Part shown: positions 43,836 through 56,417 of the stretch, in pieces
Layout of the letters: every line of letters begins with the position of its first letter
How positions within the stretch are numbered: position 1 is the first letter of the stretch
NCBI RefSeq assembly: GCF_964656455.1
Contig: NC_135721.1
Location: 49,917,530 to 49,981,529, forward strand
DNA length: 64,000 nucleotides
DNA from: Halichoerus grypus
Taxonomy: Eukaryota; Chordata; Mammalia; Carnivora; Phocidae
Direction of reading: 5' to 3'
Translations under genes and position numbers: made by a program
The notes under the pieces: generated by a model
What the model saw: the letters and a program-made list of their open reading frames with translations, nothing else
The model's database searches: none
What the model was told of the DNA's origin: nothing

Positions 43836-45310
43836 GCCATCATTTCCTTTACAAAATCTGCATGGACATGGACTGACACCTCATCCTGATCTTCACTCGA
43901 GCCTGACTTGGATTCTTAGTTGGTGCTTCTACCTTGCTGTGGCTGCTCCAGAACAGGGACTCACAGGGGCTGCCCAGTCTGCTGAGAGTGATGGCATCCC
44001 CCCAGGGACCCAGACTACTGGGGGAGACATATTCTCCCGGGCTCCACACTGGAGAGGGTCCCTCATTAATTAACCATAATGACGAATCCCCTAGACTGAT
44101 GGGAGAAGAGTCTCCAGACTGATGGTGGAGAAATTTCCTCAGGGGTTCCCAGATGGCTTAGGGAGGCATTTCCTCAGGAAGTCCCCTCCTCATATTGATG
44201 AAACAGCCTTTTCAGAGTACCATGTTCTAACTGAGGTGGACCCTCTGTAGGGAAGACTTTGACTAATGGGTGAAGGCTGTCCCCTCATGGAGGTCAAAAA
44301 CTGCTGATAGGCTCAAGAGTCCCCTGAGGAAAGGAGAAGGGAGAGAAGAGAGATGCTTTACTGAGGTTATTATTTGAGAAAACAGCTAAGATGCATATCA
44401 AAATTCATACTAAAAAGTGCCGGGTAACACAGCAGAATGGACCTCACACCTGCTAAATTGGGGTGGTCATGACGGTAAGGCCTCCTGAAGAAGGTGGCTC
44501 TGGGTGGAGTGAGCCCCTTGCAACTGCTGTCCCAAGGCTCTGGCTTCCCCAGGGATGACCCAGCCCATCTCCAGCCTGGGAGTGGCCAGTGGTGTGTGCC
44601 AGACTCACATTGTTTCCACAGCCGCTCCCTGTTTCCAGGTTGTGTCCACCCAGCCTGGCGCCAGCCCCTGCCCAAGAGCCCCAAGTACAGACACAGGGCC
44701 CAGGGGCACTGGAGCCAGGAATGTGTGGAGAAGTGCCCTTGGCCAAAGCCAGTGGAGAGTTCTCTTCCCCCACAGGGAAAGGGAGGGTGACCTGGGAGTT
44801 CAGGTGTCTGATGATGAGCTGGGCCCTGATCAAGACACACCACCCTTTGGGGACTTTAACATTACATTCAATTGTGTTCGGCCATTCTTCTTAGTCCCTG
44901 AAGGTTTCACTTTGTCTTGCCAGGTTTCTTCTTCAGAGTCTCACCAGAAGTTTAGTCCCTCCAGGAAATCATCCCTGGTTTTTTCCCTTAGAGAGCAGAG
45001 CTCATTCATTTCTTATGTGAGCTTATAGTCATTCCGTTTCCCACCATGACTCCCAACTCTGACCTCAATCAGAGCCTTGATCTTGACTTCATATTGATCC
45101 TAACACTGACTGTGAACTGAATCTAACCCTAACCAAAGGTAGATTTTAGCCCTACGCTCAAAATCAACCCCCAACTCTAATCCGCTGGCCGTCAGAGAAA
45201 AGCCATTGGCTGCTAAGGAAAACCAGGCAAGAAATGATGGCGGCCAGCCTCAGCGCCTCTGCAGAGGTTATGGTTTTTACACACAATAACGGCTTCTATG
45301 AAGAAGTATG
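43836..45310. other. Unique DNA, nothing recognised
   Basis: No repeat clearly assigned. 44,890-45,030 might be L2. A short degenerate stretch at 45,050-45,170 repeats ga(t/c)c(t/c)taac-like words and includes two telomere-like units, ctaaccctaacc, at 45,123-45,134. Frames in 44,370-45,028 on both strands are motif-free. Confidence 0.35.
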
Positions 45311-45316
45311 AGCGTG

Positions 45317-45318
<2 letters not shown>

Positions 45319-45356
<38 letters not shown>

Positions 45357-45363
45357 CGTGTGT
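45319..45363. repeat. (TG)n microsatellite
   Basis: (tg) run about 30 bp long, then tatgtgtgcgtgtg. Confidence 0.95.
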
Positions 45364-46110
45364 TTCCTTTATTCTATTTAGAATCCCTTTCATCACAATT
45401 CCATCCCACCTTCTCCAGGGAACAGAGGAAATAGAAAATGGATCTTTGGTTACACGGGGAGGAATTCTCTGCTAAGCCTGGAGTTCAAAGGAGGAGACCC
45501 GCGGCCGCCTAGTGGGGCCCAGATGTCACTGCATCAGCACTGTCTCCCTCCTCCAGAGCTCAGAGATGAGCTGGGAATCTGACTGGTAATGTGAATGGGA
45601 AGCAGTCACTAGGACATGTCAGACCACTGGAGCTTTGTTTGTCACCTCCAACAGTGACCAGAAGGAGTGAAACCCTCCTCAATGGACGCCCTGTCCAGTC
45701 CAGCCCCTCATTTCCGCAGCCACCTGCCCTGTGCCGGGGCCTCCTCCTGCCTCCTTCCATCCCGCAACATCTTGCACATTCTCCATCCCTCTGCCTCTTG
45801 TTCCATTCTCTCTCTCTCATATTTTCTTATTTTCAGTCTTTCTCTTGTTTTTCACATCATCTCTCTTTCCCAACCAATCTCTCTATGTCTATCTTCTGGT
45901 TCTTTCCCCTTTCTTTTCTCAGCAAAATATTAAACATCTTGTACTTATTTGCAAAGTTTAGTTCCACCTGCAATTATAGGACTTCTCAAGCTGATGCAAG
46001 CGTAAGTCTTGCCTCTTTAACCAGAAATCTGAGCTGTACTTTCTCTTGTCTCTTCCTCAGCAGAATTTGGCTCACTGAAAAATCCAAAAATATCACAGTG
46101 AGGGAGGCCT
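45364..46110. other. Unique DNA with pyrimidine-rich part
   Basis: 45,800-45,920 is strongly T/C-rich. The 186-codon frame 45591-46151 is Ser/Phe/Leu-rich because of that composition and has no domain. Confidence 0.35.
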
Positions 46111-46111
46111 T

Positions 46112-46250
46112 GGAAATTCAGTGCTCTCATTTAACAAAGGAGGAAAGTTGAGACCCAATAAAAGGAAGCCATACTCCTTGGGCAGCCCAGCCTATTAATG
46201 ATGAAACTAGAAGCCTGACCAGTACCCAAGCCCAATCAAGACTGTGCCTT
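46112..46250 (-). mobile_element. Possible MIR SINE fragment
   Basis: 'gtgctctcatttaacaaagg', 'aggaaagttgagacccaata', 'gatgaaactagaagcctgac' follow antisense MIR loosely. Confidence 0.45.
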
Positions 46251-46259
46251 TTCCTCTTT

Positions 46260-47455
46260 AAGGAAATGTCTCTGGTCCATCCATACCTACTGGTTTCAAC
46301 TGACTTTTACTTAGTTCTCCTGGGCTGGCCAGTGACATAGAAATATATCAGATAACCCTCAACAGATGAAAACATGTCTAGCACAAAGAGGTCAGCTTCC
46401 CATTATGGGAAAGGGAGGATGGAACTAAGAGAGCTGAGTCAGAAGGAAATAGCAGGGTGATGAGGCTTGGTCCAAATTTAACTGCTGGACAGTTAACTAG
46501 ATAGATGGACAGATGGACAGGCCAACTGGGTTCTGAGTATGATAATGATGTGAGCACAGGTGTTCCATCCCCCTTACCACCCACTCACATTATTCAAGAT
46601 TCCCATAAAAATGTCCAAAATACTAGAAATGTGGAAATGAGGAATGTGCAGAATCACTGCTAATATGGAAGAGTACCATTCACATCCAGAAAACCAAGGG
46701 GGCTCTAAGAGAGGACAAATTGAAGGACAGTATCCAAGCCAATCTGCGGTAGCCTTACCTGAGGAGGAGCACCCTGACAGGAAAATGAGGAGAAGAGAGC
46801 CTGCAGACCCTACCTCCTCTTCCTAGTTTGAGGGATGAGGATTAGAGGATAGGCAGGACTAAGAACAGGTGAAGAACACAGCATGTGAACTCCCTCCATA
46901 CCACAGAGCAGCCGCCTGTGTAAGAGGCACTGCACTGGGAGGCCACAGGTCTTGAGTAGCAGCAAGCTCTCATAGCAAGTCTGCAGGAAGTGAGGTTGCC
47001 CCTGGTGGAGTGGGCAATGGTCCACAGAAGGAAGCTCGGTCCAGCTGTGGTTTGTACCTGGTATGAAGGCCAGACCTAACAGGAAAACGGAAGTAGAAAA
47101 TAACTTCTCCCAACACTGAGCCAAAATCCCAGACACACAGTCCCCTGGTAGGACTGTTCACAGCACTTCCCTCCTTTTACTCTGAATTGATTGTGTGAAT
47201 ATATTGTAGCTTAAGATCTGGCAGCAGGATTTATACAGCAACCAAAAAGACATGATAGGAACTAAGAACAAGCCATTCAATGGTTGAACTGGCTGGGCAA
47301 ACTCAGGTCTTATTGATTTGTCCTTGGGAGGAAGCCAAAGAACCCAGCATGGACCAAAAAGATTCTGCAAAATAAAGTATCACAATCAAGATGCAGATGA
47401 CAAATATGCTTTTGTCCATTATTTAGTACAGGAAATAAGAAGAAATGTTAGGAAA
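46260..47455. other. Unassigned sequence before an L1 patch
   Basis: Nothing firmly recognised. 46,960-47,160 has a texture of old LTR or DNA-transposon sequence. Confidence 0.3.
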
Positions 47456-47459
47456 TAGC

Positions 47460-49425
47460 TGCTTTGTGTTCTCAAATAATTCAAGAAAATATGAACTCTA
47501 TGAAAAAAGAGGTAAAAGATGAGATGATGAAATGTTAGACTGAGATGGGAAGGGATAAGACTCAAGAGGTTAAGAGAAAAGGGAGTTTGATGATGGGGAA
47601 AGAGAGGAAGGAAACTGAAAATGCCATTGAAGAATGGAAATCTTCATTAGAATGGAAAAAAGGATTTGACACTGAAGAAAATAGAGTCAGTGATATAAAG
47701 GATATTTGAGAATTATTCTCAGAATGCCAAGGAAAAGAACAAAAATAATGATTTTTAAAAGGTCATGGATCTGCATAGATAGGAAGACTCAGTATTGTCA
47801 AGATGTCAGTTCCTTCCAAGTTGATCTATAGGTTCAAGGCAATCCCAATCAAAATCAAAGCAAGTCATTTTGCGGATACGGACAAACTGATTCTAAAGTT
47901 TACAAAGTTTAGAGAGGCAAAAGACCCAGGATAGCCAACACGACATTGAAGGAGAAGAACAAAGATGGAGGACTGGCACTACTTGATGTCAAGGCTTACT
48001 ATAAAGCTACAGTAATCAAGGTGGTGTGGTACTGGTGAAAAAAAATAGACATAGACATCACTAAAACAGAACAGAGAGCCCAGAAATAGACCTTCATCAA
48101 GACAGTCAATTAATCTTGATAAAGGAGCAGAGGCAATTCAATAGAGCAAAGATAATATTTTCAACAAATGGGACTGAACAACTGGACATCCACACAAACA
48201 AAAAATTAATCTAGATACAAATTTTTAACCTTTACAAATATGAGCTCAAAATGGGGATCATGGACCTGAATGTAAAATGCAGAACTAGAAAACTTCTGGA
48301 AGATAACACAGGAGAAAACTTAGATGACTTCAGATTGGCAATGACCTTTTAGAAAGAACACAAAGAGGCAATCTGTGAGAAAAATAATTGATAAGCTGGA
48401 CTACATTGAAATCAAAGTTTCTGCTCCATAAAGACACTGTAAAGGAATGAAAAGACAAGCCACAGACTGGAAGAAAAAAGACATTTGATAAAGCACTGTT
48501 ACCCAAAATATATAAAGAAATCTTAAAATAAAAAAAAGAAAATGAACAACTTGATTAAAAAATGGGCAGAAGACCTGAGCAGACACCCCACCAAAGAAGA
48601 TACGCAGGTGGCAAACAAGCAGATGAAAAGATGCTCCACATCCTATGTCATCAGGGAAATGCAAATTAGAACAACTACACTCCAATTAGAAAGGCCAAAT
48701 TCCAGAACACTGAAAACACCAAATGCTAAAGGGGATGCAGAGCAACAGGAACTCTCATTCATTGCCAGTGGGAATGTAAAATGGTGCAGCCACTCTGGAA
48801 AACAGCTTAGCAGTTTCTTACAAAACTAAACATACTCTCATCATGTGACCCAGAAATTATACCCCTTGGTATTTACCCAAACGAGTTGAAAACATATGTC
48901 CACACAAAAATCTGCATGTGAATGTTTAGAGCAGCTTATTCATAACTGCCAAAACTTGGAAGCAACCAAGATGTCCTGCAGTAGATGAGTGGATAAACAA
49001 ACTGTGGTACATCTAGACCATGGAATACTATTCAGTGCTACGAAGAAATGAGCCATCAAGTCATAAAGAGACACGGAGGAAACTCCAATGCATATCACTA
49101 AGTAAAAGAAGCCAATCTGAATACACTACACACTGTATGATTCTGACCATATGACATTCTAGAAAAGGCAAAATTATGGAGACAGTAGAAAGATTAGTGG
49201 TTGATGAGGTTATGCTGGAGGAAGGAAGGAATAGGCAGAACACAGAGGATTTTTAGGGCAGTGAAACTGTTCTGTGATATATAATAGAATCATACTACAA
49301 TGGTGGATACACGTCATTATACATTTGTCAAAACCCCTAAAATGTACACCAAGAGTGAACCCTAACGCAAACTATGGACTTCGGGTGGTAATGAGGTGTC
49401 AGTATAGGTTCATCTGCTGACATAA
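47460..49425 (+). mobile_element. L1MA/L1MB-type LINE, ~2 kb
   Basis: Sense L1. From about 47,750 ORF2 is clear ('gaagactcagtattgtcaag', 'gcaatcccaatcaaaatc', 'gactggcactacttgatg', 'aagctacagtaatcaaggtg'). It continues to the C-terminus, where the conceptual product at 48,542 reads [19 protein letters not shown] then KQMKRCS...IREMQIRT. The 3' UTR runs to 'acaccaagagtgaaccctaa' and 'atgaggtgtcagtataggt'. 47,460-47,750 is likely ORF1-side sequence. Truncated at the 3' end without a poly-A tail. Confidence 0.88.
48542..48829 (+). pseudogene. L1 ORF2 C-terminal fragment
   Basis: 95-codon frame. The first ~45 residues match the L1 ORF2 C-terminal domain ([19 protein letters not shown], then KQMKRCSTS). 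The frame then shifts relative to the ancestral protein, as the downstream Gly/Trp-rich motif is lost. Part of the surrounding LINE. Confidence 0.85.
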
Positions 49426-49429
49426 CAGA

Positions 49430-49705
49430 AACAAAAGTTTCCTGAGCTGAACAAAGACCTGAAAAGGAATCAACACATTGGATATACCCCCAGTGAAATA
49501 TCCAAAACTCAAAGATGAAGAGCATCATGATGAAAAAGAATATAGATCACTTACAAAAGAAGGCATAGGAATAAGGTTTTATGGAGGAGCTTTGAGAAAG
49601 TCTGTGATTAAAAACACAAACGAACCAAGTTGCCATCTATGTGGGAAGGCCATGTCAGATAAGAAAGGGCTCAGAGAATTGCATCTATGTATTCTTTCTA
49701 GAAGA
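49430..49705 (+). mobile_element. L1 fragment (non-contiguous region)
   Basis: 'cagtgaaatatccaaaactc', 'caaagatgaagagcatc', 'tagatcacttacaaaagaag', 'gcataggaataag' parallel an L1M segment ('aaaactgcaaa...agataaagagaaaatc...gatcacctataaagga'). It joins the preceding L1 out of order, implying rearrangement or a second insertion. Confidence 0.5.
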
Positions 49706-49956
49706 AATAGACACGTTTATAACATTTATATGTTATGTATTTTTTTCAAGTATATATACAACATAATCCACTTGAAGACATAATCCAGCCAATAAAGAAC
49801 TCAAGAACGGCGAGGGCAGAGCATGGGCTGACAGTGAGCACTGCTAAATACAGACTTTGTGGTTAATAGAGTTTAAAGAAAAATGACTGCTCCCATCCAA
49901 AATTGGAGAGGAGATATCCGGCACCTACCTGGCCTTTTTATGTGCTTCTCTTCTAG

Positions 49957-50013
49957 ATGCGTTACTTCTTTGACCATGAAGAATTCCCTAGCCCATTAAT
50001 GTGCTACTTCGAC
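49957..50013 (+). other. Exon-like segment with strong splice signals
   Basis: 57 bp bounded by a pyrimidine-rich tract ending tgtgcttctcttctag (49,941-49,956) and a perfect donor gtaagt (50,014-50,019). Only one of three frames is open; it reads MRYFFDHEEFPSPLMCYFD and the length is a multiple of three. No homology recognised. It could be a real short exon of a gene extending outside the window, a cryptic exon, or chance. Confidence 0.25.
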
Positions 50014-50019
50014 GTAAGT

Positions 50020-51525
50020 GATGTTCACATAGGTAGACAAAATGAAAGACTCCCCCCAAATCCACCTGTACCAAGAGCATTGGAACTCCCACCCCTGAGA
50101 AGAAATACCATTAACTGGGTGCCCTTTTGCTGTCCCCATGACGTCTTTGGGCATGTTGGAAAATGCCTTCCACTTTCCCAAGATTCTTTCCTTTCATCTC
50201 TTAAAAATTGTTGTAATAAATACACACATCGTTCATGGCTATGATTCAGTGATAATAGCCTTGGCTATGGGGAGCTTGTGCAGTACACAACCTGCCCAAA
50301 CTCTGGTTTCGCTTCAGCTGCGCTGCTTGCCTCAACCCCTTCCTCCACGGCCTCTGCCTCCACCTACCTAGAGCGGGAGCCCATTGGAACAGGCCACATA
50401 CTGTGGGCTAGTGGGCTGTTTTCTTGTCTCGTTGGCTGAGTTCATCCACACGGATCTATACCTTATTTCCAAACTTCATTTCTGGGGTAAAATGATAGAT
50501 TTCTCTGCACAAGGGAAGTTAGTCTTAGGATGTGTCATAAGCTCGGCATAAGATGCTTGCTAAAATTGCAGAAATGAACAAATGACCTGAAGCTTTTAGA
50601 ACTGCTCAAAAATCCCTTGTCTTTTTCTGAATCAACCTGGGCCCATAGACTGGGGGGGCGTGAACTGAGAGTTGGTCGCTCTGTTCTGTTTGCCACTGGA
50701 CACCCTCACAGGAGAATGGAGAATGAGCACAGTCTCCAGAAGGTCCTGGACTTCCTTGGGAAGCCTGCTGACTCACTCCTCCAGGCTCTCCAGGTCTGCC
50801 CCCATGCCACCCATCCTCCCCTTACTGGTGAGTCTGTCCCCCACCTCCTCTTTCTCTCTCTGAATTAATGATACTGACTCTGAGGGCACCTTTGTTCTCA
50901 TGAGCTTGCAGTATTGTAGTCTAAAGCCCCATAATTCTTTCCGTAGAATTAATTAATTTCACAGAATAAGTAGGATTAACAAAATGTAATAGCTTTCCAT
51001 TGTAAAGAGATCAGTGGCACTAGAAATTTTATACACCTTTCCCTAAAGGTGCATTTCACAAGTTGTAACAAGTAAGCATTTATAAGACTAACAAAATTTT
51101 TGTGAGAAATGACTCTTCTCCAAATCATGTCAATTTGTTAGAGGTAGCTGCTACAGGACACAGGGAGACTCCCCCGTTATCCTCCAATGAGATAGTAGGG
51201 TTATGATTGATGCTCACAATGGCCAATAATTTCAGCCCCAAGAGAAGTAAGTTATAAAAATTCAGAGCACCTCCCTGCTTTGAAGCAAACGGCTAGTTGT
51301 GTGCAAAATCATCCGCATCCATCTGGTCCCACAGAAACTGCAGGGTGTGAAAGATCTGCTGAGACCTTATTTGAAAGCAGGAAAGGAAGGGAGGGAGGGA
51401 GGAAGGGAGGAAGGCTTGCCAGCAGGTGGCCAGGGTAATATCTAAGTGTTAAGGAACATTCGGGGTAATGTTGGCTCCATCTTGGCTCCTTGGTGTCCTA
51501 AAATGTACTCCTTATTATCTACCTA
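50020..51525. other. Unique DNA, partly AT-rich
   Basis: 50,880-51,280 is AT-rich, non-repetitive and includes attaattaattt-like and caataatttcagcc words, a weak candidate conserved non-coding block. A gga/ggga-rich tract lies at 51,378-51,412. No gene recognised. Confidence 0.35.
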
Positions 51526-51529
51526 TAAA

Positions 51530-51731
51530 CAGTGGTTTTCAGCCAGGGACGAGTTTGCCGGCAGGAACATTTGGCAAGGTCTGGAGGCACTTCGGGTTGT
51601 CACGACCTGCGGAGGGAGTCACTCCTGGCACGGAAGGAGGCTGAGGCTGGGGATGCTGCTTTAACAGCCCACAGTGTCCAGGACGGCGCCCTCTCCCCGG
51701 GTTACCCAGCTGTACTGAGGTTGAGAGACTG
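51530..51731 (+). mobile_element. MER20 hAT-Charlie element, near full length
   Basis: Starts CAGTGGTTTTCAGCCAGGG, contains 'aacatttggcaaggtctgg', 'ttcgggttgtcacgacctgc', 'ggatgctgctttaaca', 'cacagtgtccaggacggcgc' and ends 'actgaggttgagagactg'. Both terminal inverted repeats are visible and length is close to the ~220-bp consensus. MER20 copies are known in other mammals to act as enhancers or insulators. Confidence 0.9.
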
Positions 51732-51739
51732 TTTTAAAA

Positions 51740-53105
51740 GAACCATCATTAAGCCTCACTCAGGGAATGGGGTCTCCTCTGATGAAGACCAGCATCCAGG
51801 TTTCTCCTGGACTCCCTCTGGTAGCAGCTTGTTCCAGGGGAGGGTCGAATTATGGAGTATTTCCCCCTCAGCTCCTGACTGTGGCTCCAAACGAAACCTC
51901 TCTCCTGTCCCAGCATAGGCACAGAGGCCTTTCCTCCTGCTGGTTGGTTGTGGCCAGAGCATTCCAGCACCTTCCCACACCACCACATGCCCTTTCAAGG
52001 GCTGGCAGGCCTTGTGCTTGTCGCAGATGGAGAGACGTTGGTGGCTTTGAAGACCACTTACGCTCCTACTGTCTGACCGACTATCAAACTTCCTCTCAGT
52101 CTGAGCTCTCTGGTTCTGAAGCAAACCCCCCGAAGTTATAAGCACCGCCTGAGGTCCTTGCCCTCATCCTTCTGGGTTAGCTACCCCCCACACATGGTTC
52201 TGGTTTTTCTGCAGGACCCATTTATCCCATTTATTAGGCATAAGGGCTCAGAATAATTTTAGGGGCTCATGAGAATATTTTCATTTTATCTATTTTTAAA
52301 ATCATAAGAAAAAAAGAATTTAATAATGATGACCTAAAATAATAGAATATATCTTTACACTAGCACAGTTGTAAAATGGAATTGTGTGTGTGTGTGTGTT
52401 TTATGGAGGAGGAGGAGGCCCACAAAGGCGACAATGCCAAGGGTCCATGAAAGTCACAGTGGGACCCTAGATTTCGGGAAGCACACACCCCTTCAAAACA
52501 GCCCCGGGGTCAGGGAAGCGTGTCAGCAGGTGAATCAGGGTCGTGGAAGCGAAAGGGAATCTGGCAGGAATCTCCCTTCCCCTTCCAGGAAAGGCTCTAA
52601 TTTTTAAAGAAATTGTTTATCTATCAAGGCCTGCTGTTTTCACCAGGGACTCTGTTAGACTTACTTTAGTGAGTTGACATAACCCTGCATGACCTCAGTT
52701 CTCTGTCTGAGGCATCCAGTATCGAGCAAGCTGCCCCCACAGGTTGTAAATCAAGTTCAGAGAGCTTTCCGGCTTCCCTCCAACATTGAGGTGGATTCTA
52801 GGCCCCCCGGCAGCTCACACGGGCTAGTCCCTCCTCCAGGCACCAAGAGTTTGGCTTTGGTATTGAGGACACACTCTTGGATGACAGTGTAATTTGCACC
52901 ACGTCTGGGTACTGCCCTGAAGGATAAAAATCCTGGGCAAACCAGCAGAGTGTGCCCCAGATATGAGCTGTCGTCCCCAGATGGCCTCTCTTCTCTTTCC
53001 ACGTGAACTTGACACCAACCGGGGTGAAAAGTAAGGCAATGTAGTGCATATAGCAAATGAAAGCCATAAAGAATGTGAAACAGAGCCCCAAATGGATCTG
53101 TAAAC
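51740..53105. other. Unique DNA, nothing recognised
   Basis: (TG)8 at 52,384-52,400 and an AT-rich piece at 52,240-52,360. Overlapping frames 51,756-52,145 and 52,757-53,167 have no domain. Confidence 0.35.
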
Positions 53106-53109
53106 AACA

Positions 53110-53480
53110 TGAATGAAATATGATTACCTACGATAACAAAAATATGATAAATATTATTATATGCCAATCACAAAAGACACACTTGTACCAAAGTGGCACT
53201 GAAGACTCAGAAGTAAAAGGAGGCCTAACAAATGAGGAAAAAGAGAAAGATAGCAGGAGGCATGAGAATACCAAACAAAACAATGTGCCCGGACAAAGGG
53301 TCACTTGATAAATGCTAGAGGATGTGCCTGCCTCAGTACTCATAAACCTTTATGCTCCTATTAACACGCTGCTGAACTTTAAATACGCAAAGAGAAATTG
53401 ATAGGAGCATGGCATTATGGGAGATTTAACATGCCCATGTCACCATTTAATTAATAAAATAACTACAAAAGCAAGAGTAC
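53110..53480 (+). mobile_element. Decayed L1 ORF2 endonuclease-region fragment
   Basis: 'caaagggtcacttgataaat', 'aacctttatgctcctattaa', 'aatacgcaaagagaaattga', 'atgggagatttaacatgcc' resemble the sense L1 segment between the endonuclease and RT domains. Strongly diverged. Confidence 0.5.
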
Positions 53481-53847
53481 AGAGCATCTGGATGGTATAG
53501 TTAGTAAAGCAGGATTAATATGTTTATAAGACTCATGTCCTACAAACAGGATATACCTCCCTTTCAAGACCAGGTATAACGCTACACACAAAAGTACTTC
53601 TCCCTCCACACCACTCCCCTGTACCCAGGCCCTGGTTTTCTCCGAGTAAAGCTGGGGAGCCATCAGGGGTTCCTGAGAGACTGTGCCACCTCAGCCCTTC
53701 TGGGACCCTAAGAAGCAGAAGAGGAGGCCACATAGCCTTCATTTGCTTCCATTCTAGCTGGGAAGGTAAGGTTTGCCACCTGGAGAACGCAGCAATTGGT
53801 CCACCTAGAGGGGAACTTGAATTGCATGGAGAACGAAAGCCTCCACC

Positions 53848-54140
53848 CAGACATTTATTGGGCACCACTGGTGTGTACTGGCCCTGGACCTGCTACAGAC
53901 GGACATCAGGGATACATAGAGCTAGAGACCATCTGCTCTCCGAGAGCTCTTAGAAAGGAGCTGGTACAGCTTCCCAGCAACTTAGTAAAACCCGAGACAT
54001 ACTGTGGCAGGAGCCATGTGGAGCCTCAGAAGCTTTCAGACAACAGGACAAAAGCTGACCTTGGAAGGGTGGCTTGGTCCGCAGCAGGGACGGTGTTCCA
54101 GGTGAACGAGGGACAGGGGCAGAGCTTGGGACCTGAGATG
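53848..54140 (-). mobile_element. L2 LINE fragment
   Basis: 'catttattgggcaccactgg', 'cagggatacatagagctaga', 'ccttggaagggtggcttggt', 'gacggtgttccaggtgaacg', 'agggacaggggcagagcttg' track antisense L2 from its 3' end. Confidence 0.65.
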
Positions 54141-54144
54141 AGTG

Positions 54145-55285
54145 CAGTGCTGACCATTCACAACCCTGCGGAGAGCTGAGGTTGCCTGCTTTCATCTCGC
54201 TGGGAAGGTCAGACATTTGGATTCTCCTGTTCCTGTGTACGGCCATGTTTCACGGGTCTCCGCGCACCTCCTGCTCCGCTGCTCAAAGACACCTGTGCGG
54301 AATGGGGTGTCTCACATCCCCACATTCTGCGCTTCTTCCAAGAACCTTCACCACCCTTCACATCACATAGTGCTTTAGATGTTGTGAGTGTTCAAGGCAC
54401 ACTCAAAAAACGAAATTTTGGGTGATACACTCGATGGGATTAGAAAACTCCCAACATCTGTAACCATGTTGGCGGCTGAGAGTGGAGCTGTGTGGGTGCC
54501 TACGGCCCTGAGCCCAGCTCCTCAGGGCCACCGTGCGGCCAGGGCCTCGTACCTCAGAGTGGGGGCCTCCTCTGCCCTTTATATCTTCTTGGCTGCTTTT
54601 GAGGGAGCAAGAGAGGCCCCTGCCTTCCCCATCAGGTGGCAGTGCCTTGAAGGCAGGGGCTGTGATGCCACCAACTGGGGCCCCCTGAGGAGGCAACTGG
54701 CCTGAATTCTCCCACACTCTTTGGCGTGGTTTCATCCAGAGCGCTCTGACATTTTGGAGAAAAGGGCCTAACATTGCAGCTCGCTGACCAGGAAGGCTGC
54801 AACATGAACTTTATGGAATGTTGGAGATCCTCTAGCCCGGCATTTTTCAACAGCCAGTCCATGGACAGCCCAGGGTCAGGGCAGCTTTCTACCAGCTTTC
54901 ATAGTCCTCCCCAGCCCCGCCCTGCCATTTCTTCCCTCCTAAACCTTCCAGCCTCCACACATGTAGCAGGGAGTCTGGCTGGGACTCCTGTGGGGCTGGG
55001 ATACTTGGGTGCACTGTAGCCTCAGGGCTGAGCCCAAAGCCTGTCCTCTTCCTCCAGCATGTCAAGGAACCTATGGAGGCCATCCATCCTCCTGACCTGC
55101 CTACAGCCCTAGTGCAAGTCAAGGTCCACTTCACCGGCAGGGTTTACAGAAGCTATTCCGTCTACCTGCTACACCCTTTCCCCTTGTCTGTGGGGCCAAC
55201 GCCTATTCACCTGGTCTCACCTCCTGTTGAGATCTTCTCTTGACCAGTCTCCCTTCTCTAAAGCCCAGTTGGATGACCCTGTTCC
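54145..55285. other. Unique DNA, nothing recognised
   Basis: No assigned repeat. Frames on both strands (54,388-54,774) overlap and lack motifs. Confidence 0.35.
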
Positions 55286-55289
55286 ATGA

Positions 55290-55500
55290 ACCCCCATATG
55301 CTACCCACCCCTCTTACGGCACACATCACATACACCCACGCACACTCTGCCTCTCGGACTGTACAGACCTAGTAGCTTCTCTGTGAACCCCTAAGGGCAG
55401 CAAGCTGGGCTCTTTGCCACTGCCTTCTCAGGGCCTGGCAGAGTGCCTGGCATCTAGTAAGTGCCCAGTAAACATTCACTGAGCAAACGAGTGGGTGGAT
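55290..55500 (+). mobile_element. L2 LINE 3' end
   Basis: 'tgtgaacccctaagggcagc', 'gcctggcagagtgcctggca', 'ctagtaagtgcccagtaaac', 'attcactgagcaaacgag' is sense L2 3' terminal sequence. Confidence 0.8.
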
Positions 55501-55501
55501 A

Positions 55502-56415
55502 GAGGGATGGTTGAAAGGGGGTCTGGACCTTATGATTTATGCTTTAATGGAATGTGGGTGGGAGCAAGAGTTTCTGGCTAAGATCCACTCAGGATGGTGC
55601 GTCCACCCATTTTCCTCTACCCCGTGCTAGATGAGAAGTATATCTTGCATCGAAGTTGAAAGATTTGAGAACCACATATTTGTTATTCCCTCCAGTTTGT
55701 CCTCACGGTGGTGTGATGGCAGCAAGAGGGCCAACGGGAGAACTCAGGATCCACTCCACTCCTTAGTGTCTCGGGTCCAGAAGTGGCGGTGGCCCTCTTG
55801 TTGACTGTGGTCTCAGTCTTCAGAACAAGGTGAGTGTGTGTGCATGTGTGTGTGTGCAGATGGCAAGGTGTGTGGCACGCGGAGAGGACCTTGGGTGGTT
55901 CTCCTCCCAAACTGGTTGCAGGCTGCACCCCTCCTTGCTGGCCAGTCCACTAGCTGTTTCATCCACCATGCCTCCTATCACCCCAAGATGGAGAGCCACT
56001 GATGGAGGCTCAGGGTGTGGATCACAGACAGGAACACACACTCCCAGGTATTCACACGCTCGCTCGTGTGCATACACAGGCATATACCCTTACACGCACT
56101 CATGCTCACATGCAAATGTGCACACTCACATACATACATACCCTCTGTTTCTAATCATTCAGAATCAAATAGGGATCAAAGCACAGGGTCAGAATCCCAA
56201 TGATTTCCAAGTGTAGCATCCCCTGGTATAGTTGGATTAGGAACAGAGCAGGATCCTACCTCTGGCCTACAATGACCTAACCCTTGGCTGAGGGGCTCAG
56301 GGGACACCAGACTCTCATCACAGTCCCCCCTCATCTGCTCCCCGTGTCTCCACAGCACTGGCAGAAATTACTCCATGGAGGACACAGAGCAAGGAGCATT
56401 ATCTTTTTGGTTTCT
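55502..56415. other. Unique DNA with CA-rich tract
   Basis: A CA/CATA-rich low-complexity tract occupies about 56,030-56,145 and a short (TG) run about 55,830-55,856. Nothing else recognised. Confidence 0.45.
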
Positions 56416-56417
56416 TT

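Noticed and set aside
45123..45134. Telomere-like ctaaccctaacc
   Set aside because: Only two units within a degenerate stretch. Too short for an interstitial telomere.
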